From NCBI RefSeq assembly GCF_965208895.1, contig NZ_OZ242363.1, positions 4,340,001 to 4,404,000 on the forward strand: DNA of 64,000 nucleotides, given 5' to 3'. This DNA is from Poriferisodalis sp965208895. Lineage in GTDB: Bacteria > Actinomycetota > Acidimicrobiia > Acidimicrobiales > Poriferisodalaceae. Under the pieces are notes generated by a model. It had not been told where the DNA came from. It ran no database searches and saw nothing but the letters and a program-made list of their open reading frames with translations. This document shows, in pieces, positions 37,886 to 45,273 of this stretch (within the stretch, counting starts at the first letter, position 1; each line of letters begins with the position of its first letter). A program made the position numbers and the translations under genes.

Positions 37886-37914
37886 TTGCAAGTTGTTCCC
37901 GGAGTGGGTACTAT
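37886..37914 (+). promoter_or_regulatory. Sigma-70-type promoter of the phasin-XRE-ligase operon
   Basis: TTGCAA (37886-37891) and TACTAT (37909-37914) are separated by exactly 17 bp, a good match to the housekeeping consensus. It is the clearest promoter in the window and lies 58 bp upstream of the phasin start. Confidence 0.7.
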
Positions 37915-37922
37915 TTCTAGCA

Positions 37923-37945
37923 GCGCCGGTGACCCCCGTCGGCGC
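37923..37945 (+). promoter_or_regulatory. Inverted repeat in the phasin 5' leader
   Basis: GCGCCG (37923-37928) and CGGCGC (37940-37945) flank an 11-base interior just downstream of the promoter. It could be an operator for the XRE regulator encoded by the next gene or an mRNA hairpin upstream of the AGGAG ribosome-binding site (37960-37964). Confidence 0.4.
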
Positions 37946-37972
37946 TTCCCCTCACCTCCAGGAGCCAGCCCC

Positions 37973-38251
37973 ATGGCCGTTCTCGATTCCGTCCGTGAAA
38001 TGCAGGACCGCACCCTCGAGCAGATGAAGACCGCCCAAGAGCAGTTCGTCTCGATGAACGAGCGTGTTGCCGAGGCATGGCTGTCCGCCGTCCCGGCGAT
38101 GTCCTCGCCGTTCGCGGAGTACCTGCCCAAGCCCACCGAGATGATCGACACCTACTTCAGCTTCCTGGGCCAGATGCACGAGGCCAATAAGGACTGCGCT
38201 GCGCGCATCGCCGCTGCGTGGGAGCGCGCCAACGAGGACGCTCAGGCCTGA
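37973..38251 (+). CDS. Small phasin-like PHA granule protein
   Basis: A 92-residue, mostly helical, Met/Glu/Gln-rich protein (MAVLDSVREMQDRTLEQMK...) that resembles short actinobacterial phasins, which coat polyhydroxyalkanoate granules. No signal peptide or enzyme motif is present. The ATG at 37973 follows AGGAG at a good distance; an in-frame upstream start lies before the ribosome-binding site and is rejected. The gene overlaps the XRE regulator (TGATG) and has its own strong promoter. The assignment rests on amino-acid character and on the PhaC-containing neighbourhood; any small amphipathic coiled-coil protein could look similar. Confidence 0.55.
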   Translation: MAVLDSVREMQDRTLEQMKTAQEQFVSMNERVAEAWLSAVPAMSSPFAEYLPKPTEMIDTYFSFLGQMHEANKDCAARIAAAWERANEDAQA

Positions 38252-38640
38252 TGGCCGCTTCCGACCCTGACGTCGCTGAAGCGGACGATCAGAGGTCGGC
38301 GAGCCCATTTCCCGGTTTCGACCAGCTTGGCGGCTTCATCCGCGCGCAGCGCGAGCTGATGGAGCTCAGCCAGCGTCAGCTGGCCAAGATGGCCCAGCTG
38401 TCGAATCCGTACCTCAGCCAGATCGAGCGCGGGCTCCACGAGCCGTCGGTGCGGGTGTTGAAAGCACTTGCTGAAGCGCTGAACGTGCGGGCAGCCACCC
38501 TGCTGTCGTACGCCGGCCTGATGGACCGTGAAGATGTGCCGACCGTGGTCGAAGCAGTCCAAGCCGATCCGAGCCTGACCGATGAGCAAAAGGCAGCCCT
38601 GCTGGGCGTCTATCGAAGTTTCGACGCCGGCGGGGACTGA
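38251..38640 (+). CDS. XRE-family transcriptional regulator
   Basis: 129 residues. A Cro/C1-type helix-turn-helix covers about residues 27-82 (QRELMELSQRQLAKMAQLS, then NPYLSQIERG), followed by a short helical tail with an EDVPTVVEAVQ segment. The ATG overlaps the stop of the phasin-like gene by one base, so expression is coupled. Such regulators next to phasin genes often sense PHA or acyl metabolites and repress phasin synthesis. That role is inferred here, with the inverted repeat at 37923-37945 as a candidate binding site. Confidence 0.8.
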   Translation: MAASDPDVAEADDQRSASPFPGFDQLGGFIRAQRELMELSQRQLAKMAQLSNPYLSQIERGLHEPSVRVLKALAEALNVRAATLLSYAGLMDREDVPTVVEAVQADPSLTDEQKAALLGVYRSFDAGGD

Positions 38641-38646
38641 GCTGCG

Positions 38647-40242
38647 GTGATCGGGTCCGTCACTGCCGGCGACAGCATGTGGAACGTCGCCTTGCGCATG
38701 GGTGCTGTCGACGCGGCCTTGAACTCAGCACGCTGGTGGGCGTCGGTGCGCTGGGGCCTCGGCACTGCGGCGTCCGTGTCCGCGGCAGCGCTTCGGTTCG
38801 GCGGCCGCGCCGCCATCGTCGACGACGACGGAACGATCGACTATCGCACGCTGGACCGTGCAGCGTCGAGCGTCGCCGTTCGCATGCGCGCTGCGGCAGT
38901 TGGGCCCGATGGCGGCCTGGCTGCCGTCGGCATCCTGTGCCGCAACCACCGGTGGTTCGTGACCGCACTGGTTGCCGCCGAGCGGGCCGGCTGTGACACG
39001 GTGCTGCTGTCGACGGCACTCCCGGCATCGAACCTGGCCGAGGTCTGCGAGCGCGACGACATCGCCGTGATCGTGGCCGACCAGGAGTTCTCCGAGGTCA
39101 TCGCGCAGTCGGGCACGAACGCAAGGGTGTTCGTGGCCGATGGAAACGGTCCCGATGCCATGGCGCCCATCGCCGCCGAGGGATTGCGATGCTCGCCCCC
39201 GAGTCGCCGACCGAAGCTCGTGCTGCTGACGTCTGGCACCACCGGCGCCCCCAAGAGCGCCGTTCGCACGCTGAAGACGACTCGCGTCGGCGGGGTCGGG
39301 ATGCTGCGGCGCGTGCCGTACCGCCTCGGCGACCGCTACTTCGTCGCGTCGCCGCTCTTTCACGCCTGGGGTCTCAGCCAGCTCGCCGTCGGGCTGGCCA
39401 CAGCCAGCACGATCGAAGTCAGGCAGCGCTTCGAGGCCGCGGAGATCGGCCAGCTGCTGTGCGAGCACCGCTACGACGCGCTTGTCGTGGTGCCGCTGAT
39501 GCTGCGCCGCATTCTGGAACTGCCGATCGACCCCGCGTCGGTGCGCAGGCCCCGCATGGTGCTCAGCAGCGGGAACGTCCTCTCCGGCGAGCTCGCTCGC
39601 GCTTGGATGGACCGCTTCGGCGACGACCTCTACAACGTCTATGGCTCCACCGAGACGGCCATCGGGACCATCGCAGATCCCGCCGACCTGCGTGCCGCGC
39701 CCGGCACCGTCGGCCGCCCGCCCGACGGGGTAACGCTCACGATTCTCAGCGACGACGGCATGCCGGCGCCCAGAGGCACCCCGGGCTGGGTCCATCTCGC
39801 CAGCACGGCGCAGTTCCTCGGCTACACCGACGGGAGCGACGGCGACCGGGCCGGCACGCTGATGGCCACCGGCGATATCGGTCGGCTCGACAAAGACGGT
39901 CGGCTTCATGTCTCGGGACGAGCCAACGACATGATCGTGACCGGCGGCGAGAATGTGTTCCCTTCCGGCGTCGAGGAGGTGCTCGGACGCCACCCTGGCG
40001 TCGAGATCGCCGCCGTCGTCGGCGTGGACGATCCCGAATTCGGTCAGCGTGTTGCAGCGTTCGTGGTGCCGCGCCAGCGGCAGCGCGTGGATGCCGACAT
40101 GCTGCGCGCATGGGTCGCCGAGAGCCTTCCGAGCTTCATGGTGCCGCGCGACATCCACTTCGTCGACGCACTGCCCATGACCACCACCGGCAAGGTGGTG
40201 CGGCATCGGCTGGCGGTGCTGGGACAGTCCGAACGCGTCTAA
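38647..40242 (+). CDS. AMP-forming acyl-CoA ligase (ANL superfamily)
   Basis: 531 residues. It activates a carboxylic acid to the acyl-adenylate and then the CoA thioester. The P-loop-like LLTSGTTGAPKSAVRT, the YGSTETAIGT motif, the TGDIGR hinge region, SGRANDMIVTGGENV and the C-terminal TGKVVRH with the catalytic Lys are all present. Substrate cannot be read from sequence; medium or long fatty acids are plausible given the PHA locus. The GTG at 38647 lies 6 nt after the XRE stop, so it is the third gene of this operon; an ATG at 38677 is an alternative. It is convergent with the hydrolase gene on the other strand. Confidence 0.85.
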   Translation: MIGSVTAGDSMWNVALRMGAVDAALNSARWWASVRWGLGTAASVSAAALRFGGRAAIVDDDGTIDYRTLDRAASSVAVRMRAAAVGPDGGLAAVGILCRNHRWFVTALVAAERAGCDTVLLSTALPASNLAEVCERDDIAVIVADQEFSEVIAQSGTNARVFVADGNGPDAMAPIAAEGLRCSPPSRRPKLVLLTSGTTGAPKSAVRTLKTTRVGGVGMLRRVPYRLGDRYFVASPLFHAWGLSQLAVGLATASTIEVRQRFEAAEIGQLLCEHRYDALVVVPLMLRRILELPIDPASVRRPRMVLSSGNVLSGELARAWMDRFGDDLYNVYGSTETAIGTIADPADLRAAPGTVGRPPDGVTLTILSDDGMPAPRGTPGWVHLASTAQFLGYTDGSDGDRAGTLMATGDIGRLDKDGRLHVSGRANDMIVTGGENVFPSGVEEVLGRHPGVEIAAVVGVDDPEFGQRVAAFVVPRQRQRVDADMLRAWVAESLPSFMVPRDIHFVDALPMTTTGKVVRHRLAVLGQSERV

Positions 40243-40266
40243 CCGCTGTTGGCTGCGGGTGGGCGG

Positions 40267-41496
40267 TCAGCGTGGCGGTGCTGCTGGCAAGCGGCCGAAC
40301 GTCTCCGTCGCTGCGCGGTCCACGTAGCGGGAGACCTCGCGCTCGAACGGGTAGGAGAGGTGCGAGCCCTGGTACCACGCCATGTCGGGCCGCTCCCAGT
40401 GCTCCCATAGCGTCTTGACGTTGCCGGGCCGAACCCAGCGGTCGAGCAAGCCAGCGAAGATGTAGCGCCGATCACGCGGGACCTTGCAAGGCAGCGACAG
40501 CGGCGACACCACCGAGAGGATCTGCTCATACGGCTCCCAGGACAGACCCCACTGCTCATAGAAGGGGGGCAGCAGCGGTTCGACCTGCCGGCGGGTGCCG
40601 CGTGCCAGGTCGCTCTCGGGGACACCGGCGATCACGGCAGCCAGGTCGTCCTCCAAAGCGGCAGTCATCGCCGCCATGTAGCCGCCGAGCGATATGCCTG
40701 ACACGGCAACCGACGGCGCCTCGTGCTGGTCGCGCACCCAGCCGATCACCCGCCGGATGTCCCAAGCGCCCTGCGCGACCGTGAACACCGTGTTCATGGC
40801 GCCCGCGTGGATGACCCGGGAACCGCTCACGCCGATCGACCGGGGTCCGTGCAGCGGCAGTACCACTGCGATCACGTTCAGGCCCCAGCGTCGGTGCAAG
40901 CGGTTCGCGTACAGCATCCACATATCCAGCTGCGGCTCGCCGGTGCGGTAGCCGTTGACGGCCACCACCCAGGGACGTGGCTGATCGGGATGCTGCAGCA
41001 TCCATGCGTGCGTGGTGCGTACCGGCCGGTAGCTCATCCAGCGCTCGCGTCCGGGTTCGCCGGGCCACGGCTCGAACTCGCTGGTGAAGCGAACATGCCA
41101 GAAGTCCGCATCGCCCGCCGAGGTCGCGCCGATTTGCACGCCGCCGTCGAGCGGCGGGGGAGTGCGGTGGTACGCGGCAGGGTCTTCCAGCCAGCCGCGG
41201 TCGGCATAGTGCCGGTGTGCCTCGGCGAGCTCGGAGCGGAGTCGCTGCCGGAACGGCCCGTCGGGAATTCTCATGCGGGCCGAGGCCAGCTCGAACTGGA
41301 TCGACCATTCGTCGATCATCCATTTCCACGCGGCGGCGGGCGTCTGACGCACTGCAGGCAGGTCGTCCTCGCTGTGGCCCCGGATCCACTCGGCCACCGA
41401 ACCGGCCGCCCGGTAGCCGGCGCGCAGCGGCGCAGGTGCTGCCATGCGACGCATGCGAGACCGATCTTGTGGCGTCTTGGCATCGGTGCCGGTCAT
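40267..41496 (-). CDS. Alpha/beta hydrolase
   Basis: 409 residues, cytosolic. The nucleophile elbow GISLGG supplies the catalytic Ser. A probable acid is in AGLLDRWVRP and a probable His in YQGSHLSYPF. A long N-terminal region (about 170 residues) precedes the core. The ATG at 41496 is preceded by AAGGA 10 nt upstream; a TTG 33 bases earlier is a poorer start. The gene lies between the acyl-CoA ligase and the MarR regulator, on the same strand as the latter with 145 bp between. An esterase, depolymerase or thioesterase role in PHA turnover is possible but not demonstrable from sequence. Confidence 0.75.
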   Translation of the reverse strand: MTGTDAKTPQDRSRMRRMAAPAPLRAGYRAAGSVAEWIRGHSEDDLPAVRQTPAAAWKWMIDEWSIQFELASARMRIPDGPFRQRLRSELAEAHRHYADRGWLEDPAAYHRTPPPLDGGVQIGATSAGDADFWHVRFTSEFEPWPGEPGRERWMSYRPVRTTHAWMLQHPDQPRPWVVAVNGYRTGEPQLDMWMLYANRLHRRWGLNVIAVVLPLHGPRSIGVSGSRVIHAGAMNTVFTVAQGAWDIRRVIGWVRDQHEAPSVAVSGISLGGYMAAMTAALEDDLAAVIAGVPESDLARGTRRQVEPLLPPFYEQWGLSWEPYEQILSVVSPLSLPCKVPRDRRYIFAGLLDRWVRPGNVKTLWEHWERPDMAWYQGSHLSYPFEREVSRYVDRAATETFGRLPAAPPR

Positions 41497-41641
41497 GGCG
41501 CCGGGATCCTTGTTGCGGCGTGCACCCAAGGGAGCATCTTGCCGTCGTCACTCATGTTGTCTCACGTCCTCGTTCGCTGCGCTCACGGAATCCTCGCGGT
41601 CCCGGCGTTGCTCGGCGACTCTGCTGTCTCGTGGGTAGGGA

Positions 41642-42250
41642 CTACAGGGCGCGGGCATCGAGCCGTGCCAGCGCGGCATCGGTCGACACCAGCATGCGCT
41701 CCAGCAAGTCAGCGAGGACTTCCCGCTCACTCGTGTCGAACACCGCGAAGATCTCCTCGTAGATGCGGTATGCGCGGTCTACGAAGTACTGGTGGCGGGC
41801 TGCTCCGAGGTCAGTCAGCTCGACCAGCACCTCTCGTTGGTCGCGCTCGGCGCGCTGCTTGTAGACGAGTCCGTCGGTTTCGAGCCTGGTGATGGCACGG
41901 GTGACCGTGCTGGGCTCGACGTCCATGATGTCTGCGAGTGCTCGAATCGTTGCGGGCCCGTTTCCTGCCACGGCATCGAGGGCCCGGAACTGGCCCGGTT
42001 CGATGGACTTCGATCCGCCGCCGAGGACGTGCCGGCGCAGGCGCTCGACCGTCGGCCCCAGCCGGGCGGCGCGCCACAGGGCGGCGACCTTGTGATCGAG
42101 ATCCCAGTCGTCGCCCCACTCGGTGGGCTCAGGAGCACTCGGCTGCTGCGCGTCGCGAACACGAGGCAGCCCGAGGGTGCGACGGGTGCCGCTGCCTCCG
42201 GACTGCGCTGGGTCTCGTACACCCTGCTGGTCCATGTCGATCACGTTCAT
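41642..42250 (-). CDS. MarR-family transcriptional regulator
   Basis: 202 residues. The winged helix-turn-helix occupies the C-terminal two thirds (IRALADIMDVEPSTVTRAI as recognition helix region, then LETDGLVYKQRAERDQRE as the wing). A 60-residue, probably disordered N-terminus precedes it. The ATG at 42250 is chosen because AAGGTAGG is about 10 nt upstream; longer in-frame starts would run into the operator-like dyad. It is divergent from the phaE-like/phaC operon, and two dyad sequences in between (42308-42345, 42365-42384) are natural binding sites. It probably controls both itself and PHA synthesis in response to a small-molecule ligand. Confidence 0.85.
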   Translation of the reverse strand: MNVIDMDQQGVRDPAQSGGSGTRRTLGLPRVRDAQQPSAPEPTEWGDDWDLDHKVAALWRAARLGPTVERLRRHVLGGGSKSIEPGQFRALDAVAGNGPATIRALADIMDVEPSTVTRAITRLETDGLVYKQRAERDQREVLVELTDLGAARHQYFVDRAYRIYEEIFAVFDTSEREVLADLLERMLVSTDAALARLDARAL

Positions 42251-42307
42251 CGGCTGCATTCCTACCTTAGCCGATCTGTTCGCCCCGGCCAGCGGATCAT
42301 TGCAGAG

Positions 42308-42345
42308 TGTCACACAATTTCTCGACGTGAAATGCTCGTGTGACA
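42308..42345 (+). promoter_or_regulatory. Nested dyad, candidate operator
   Basis: Outer perfect 8-bp arms TGTCACAC (42308-42315) and GTGTGACA (42338-42345), with inner arms ATTTC (42317-42321) and GAAAT (42329-42333) almost on the same centre. It lies between the MarR start and the phaE-like gene. Confidence 0.55.
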
Positions 42346-42364
42346 GGGCCGTAACCTAGATATG

Positions 42365-42384
42365 ATTGCATAGCGTCATGCAAT
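42365..42384 (+). promoter_or_regulatory. 20-bp palindrome, candidate MarR operator overlapping a -10 element
   Basis: Perfect 7-bp arms ATTGCAT and ATGCAAT are separated by AGCGTC, the size and symmetry usual for MarR dimers. It overlaps TATGAT (42361-42366), a likely -10 hexamer for the downstream PHA operon. The -35 is weak (GTGACA at 42340-42345, 15 bp spacing). Binding here would block transcription. Confidence 0.6.
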
Positions 42385-42500
42385 TGATGGACAGCGGCGC
42401 TCGTCCCGTCAGTTCATCAATTCGCACCGGCAGGTGTCTCGCACGCCGCCGGAATTCGTGACATCAGACCGAATACCCCCTTTTCCCGGAGGAAACAAAC

Positions 42501-42980
42501 ATGGCTAAGCAGTGGCGTGAGATCTACAACGAATGGGAGTCCGCCGTAGCGCCGAGTCTCCAGCAGTTCGCAGCCTCAGATGGCTTCCGCGATTTCATGG
42601 CCGCGAGCGCCAAGGTCACCAGCGCTTTCGCCGCCGAATTCGAGCAGGCCAGCCGGCGCTGGCTGCATTTCTGGAACCTGCCTGCTGCCACCGACGTGCG
42701 CAAGCTGCGCCAGCAGGTCGCCGCAGTGGATCGTGAGCTGAAGGGTCTCAAGAATCTCGTGTTCGACGTGGTCGCCGTTGTCCCCGCTGAGGCGGCGCCG
42801 GCAACGAACGGCAAGGCCGCGCCGGCATCGAAGCAGACCGTGTCCGAGCCGGCTGCATCCAAGTCAGCAGCAACGAAGGCCAGCGCATCAAAGACCGACT
42901 CAACGAAAGCCAGCGCATCAAAGACCAACCCGATGAAGCCTGCGGCGGGGAAGCTCACCGCAGCTGTCGAAAGTTCCTGA
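42501..42980 (+). CDS. PhaE/phasin-like PHA granule protein with Ala/Lys/Ser-rich tail
   Basis: 159 residues. The N-terminal part (about 1-95) is helical and aromatic (WREIYNEWESAV, RRWLHFWNLPA) and contains the segment DVRKLRQQVAAVDRELKGL, a coiled coil like the one in PhaE and phasins that contacts PHA synthase. The C-terminal 60 residues are a low-complexity Ala/Lys/Ser/Thr tail with a 30-bp duplication (TKASASKT twice), like the basic tails of granule proteins that also bind DNA. A strong GGAGGAAA ribosome-binding site precedes the ATG. It is the first gene of the operon with phaC. Whether it is a true PhaE subunit or a phasin cannot be settled by eye. Confidence 0.65.
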   Translation: MAKQWREIYNEWESAVAPSLQQFAASDGFRDFMAASAKVTSAFAAEFEQASRRWLHFWNLPAATDVRKLRQQVAAVDRELKGLKNLVFDVVAVVPAEAAPATNGKAAPASKQTVSEPAASKSAATKASASKTDSTKASASKTNPMKPAAGKLTAAVESS

Positions 42981-43010
42981 ACACCCTCTCATCACCCCGA
43001 AGGAGCAGCC

Positions 43011-44153
43011 ATGTCTGCAACCACTCTTGTCAAGCCCAAAGCCGACTCCGCCGCCAACGGCGAATCATCCGAGCGCCCTGCGGAAGTGCCCAACCCGCTC
43101 GCACCGTTTGCGGAGATGTGGGAGACCGGCATGCGGCGCTGGTGGAACCTCACCCGCCACGTCATGGGCATCGACCGTGCCCCGGTCGGCCAGACGCCTC
43201 GCGACGCGGTGTGGAGCAACGGCAAGGCCGTGCTGTACAGATACCGCAGCGAGAGCCCGACTGTGCGCCCGCCGCTGTTGCTGGTCATGAGCTTGGTGAG
43301 CCGCTCGTTCATCTTGGACCTGCAGCCAGGCAACAGCTTCATCGAGCGGCTGGTAGCCGAGGGCTTCGATGTCTTCCTGCTCGACTGGGGCGTACCCGAC
43401 GAGGAAGAAGCCCACAACACCCTCGAGACCTACTGCGACGAGCTGCTGCCCCAGGCGGTCGCCAAGGTCAACCAGATGGGCGGCGAGGTCGGTGTCACCG
43501 TCTTCGGCTACTGCTACGGCGGTCTGCTGACGCTGCTGTACGCGGCCGGCCACCCCGACGACCCGATCCGCAACGTCGTCGTGATGGCCACCCCGGTGGA
43601 CTTCACCAAGATGCCGACGGTCATGACCGGCGTCGGCGCCGACGGCATCGACCCAGCGCACTTGATGGACGCCAGCGGCAACGTGCCGGCGGAGTCGGTG
43701 CGGGCGTCGTTCACTCTGCTGACGCCCACCTCCGACCTCAGCACCGTGATGGATTTCTGGGAGCACCTCGACGACGACAAGTTCCTGAGCTCCTACCAGG
43801 CCATGACGTCGTGGACCCGCAATCACATCCCGTTCCCGGGCGCCACGATGATCCAGACCGTCGAGATGTTCAATGAAGGCAATGGCTTCATGACCGGGGA
43901 CCTGATGCTGGGCGGGCGCAGGCTCGACCTCGCCGACATCAAGGCACCGTTCCTGAACGTGATCGCTGAGCGCGACCACATCGTGCCGCCGGAATCCACC
44001 TACGGCCTCGACAAGCTGGTCGGCGCCGCTGACGCCACCGAGATGCGCCTGCCTGCGGGCCACGTCGGGCTGATCGTGGGCAACGGCGCTCGCAAGCGCT
44101 CGATCCCGTCGATGATCGGCTGGATGGTCGAGCACAGCGACATCGCCAAGTAG
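43011..44153 (+). CDS. phaC: PHA synthase, class III-like PhaC
   Basis: 380 residues, the size of class III PhaC rather than the roughly 560-600 of class I. It polymerises (R)-hydroxyacyl-CoA at the granule surface. The lipase-like box GYCYGG gives nucleophile Cys168, with Asp322 (ERDHIVP) and His351 (PAGHVGL) completing the triad. LLDWGVPDEEEA is a typical PhaC segment. GAAGGAG precedes the ATG. Placement directly after the PhaE-like gene and 9 nt before the patatin gene indicates one operon. Class III enzymes need PhaE, which supports reading the upstream gene as its partner. Confidence 0.85.
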   Translation: MSATTLVKPKADSAANGESSERPAEVPNPLAPFAEMWETGMRRWWNLTRHVMGIDRAPVGQTPRDAVWSNGKAVLYRYRSESPTVRPPLLLVMSLVSRSFILDLQPGNSFIERLVAEGFDVFLLDWGVPDEEEAHNTLETYCDELLPQAVAKVNQMGGEVGVTVFGYCYGGLLTLLYAAGHPDDPIRNVVVMATPVDFTKMPTVMTGVGADGIDPAHLMDASGNVPAESVRASFTLLTPTSDLSTVMDFWEHLDDDKFLSSYQAMTSWTRNHIPFPGATMIQTVEMFNEGNGFMTGDLMLGGRRLDLADIKAPFLNVIAERDHIVPPESTYGLDKLVGAADATEMRLPAGHVGLIVGNGARKRSIPSMIGWMVEHSDIAK

Positions 44154-44162
44154 CCGCGGCCG

Positions 44163-45179
44163 ATGACCACCGGCGGCGCTGGCGGGCGCCCACGATCTGA
44201 TCGCAGCGTGGCGCTCGTCATGGGCTCCGGCGGCATCGTCGGCGGGGCCTTCCATGCCGGCGTGCTCAAAGCGCTCGAGGACACGTGGGGGATCGACGCC
44301 CGCGACGTCGACCTGATCGTGGGAACGTCCGCCGGTTCCATCTCGGGCGCGCTGGTTGCCGCCGGTCTCAGCCCCAGCGACCTGTTCCGGCGTGAGACCC
44401 GTCAGCCGTTGAGTGCCGACGGCGAGCGGCTGCTCGGCGCGGCACGCGCCCAGCGCGGCCCCAAGCGCGAGGCCACGGCCAGCTTCGGGGCGCCGATGGC
44501 GCCCCACATCTGGATGTTGGCGACCGCTTTGCCGGGTCGGGTGGCACCGGGCACTGCGCTGGCATCACTGCTGCCTCACGGCAACGTGCCGACATCGCAT
44601 GTCGCGGACATGGTTCGCGGGCTCTTCGGCGAGCAATGGCCGACCGGGGTCGAGCTGCGCGTGCCGGCAGTTGAACTCGACGGCGGCCAGCGGGTGGTCT
44701 TCGATGCCGACAGCCCGGCGACGCCCGCTGAGGCCGTCGCTGCATCATGCGCCGTGCCGGCCGTCTTCGAGCCGGTGGAGATCGACGGCACCGCGTACAT
44801 TGATGCCGGCGTGCACTCGTCGGACAATCTCGACGTACTGCGCGATGAGTCCTATGACCTCGTCGTGGTGAGTTCCCCGATGGGCATCGCCGAGCTGCCG
44901 TCGGCGGCACGGTCTTGGGGAATGTCCATGCCGATGGCGGCAGCCATGGACTTCGGGGCCATGACGTGGGGCTGGAGCGCCCTGCGGGCTGCCAGCCGAA
45001 TGGCAACCGAATGCGAACGACTGAGCTTGACGGAGTGCGGGCGTGTGGAAATCGTCATGCCGGCATCGGCCGACCTCGATGCGATGGGCAACAACCTGCT
45101 GGATCCGCGACGCCGTCCCGCCGTGGCGCTGCAGGCGTACGCCACAGCGAGCGAGCAGTTCGCGGCCCATCCCCGCTAA
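44163..45179 (+). CDS. Patatin-like phospholipase/acyl hydrolase
   Basis: 338 residues. The glycine-rich oxyanion motif GSGGIVGGAFHAG is followed by GTSAGS with nucleophile Ser56 and a later YIDAGVHSSDN where Asp completes the Ser-Asp dyad (DAG instead of the more common DGG). No signal peptide is seen, so it is probably cytosolic or granule-associated. It is the last gene of the phaE-like/phaC operon, which suggests a role in PHA granule lipid or polymer turnover; ordinary phospholipase activity is equally possible. Confidence 0.8.
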   Translation: MTTGGAGGRPRSDRSVALVMGSGGIVGGAFHAGVLKALEDTWGIDARDVDLIVGTSAGSISGALVAAGLSPSDLFRRETRQPLSADGERLLGAARAQRGPKREATASFGAPMAPHIWMLATALPGRVAPGTALASLLPHGNVPTSHVADMVRGLFGEQWPTGVELRVPAVELDGGQRVVFDADSPATPAEAVAASCAVPAVFEPVEIDGTAYIDAGVHSSDNLDVLRDESYDLVVVSSPMGIAELPSAARSWGMSMPMAAAMDFGAMTWGWSALRAASRMATECERLSLTECGRVEIVMPASADLDAMGNNLLDPRRRPAVALQAYATASEQFAAHPR

Positions 45180-45261
45180 AGAGAACAGCTTGTCCTGGCG
45201 CCGCCCACAGCGGCGGGGAGGCTGGACCTGAGAGCCTGCGCCAGCGGGCGGGTCCCGGACC

Positions 45262-45273
45262 TAAAGTCACGGC
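45262..45273 (+). promoter_or_regulatory. -10-like element compatible with a leaderless transcript
   Basis: TAAAGT (45262-45267) stands 6 nt before the GTG start at 45274. No ribosome-binding site is visible, which fits a leaderless mRNA as is common in actinobacteria. Confidence 0.4.

Noticed and set aside
40723..41892. Plus-strand open frame opposite the alpha/beta hydrolase
   Set aside because: The minus-strand frame has catalytic motifs and a ribosome-binding site; the plus frame is low-complexity Arg/His/Ala sequence.
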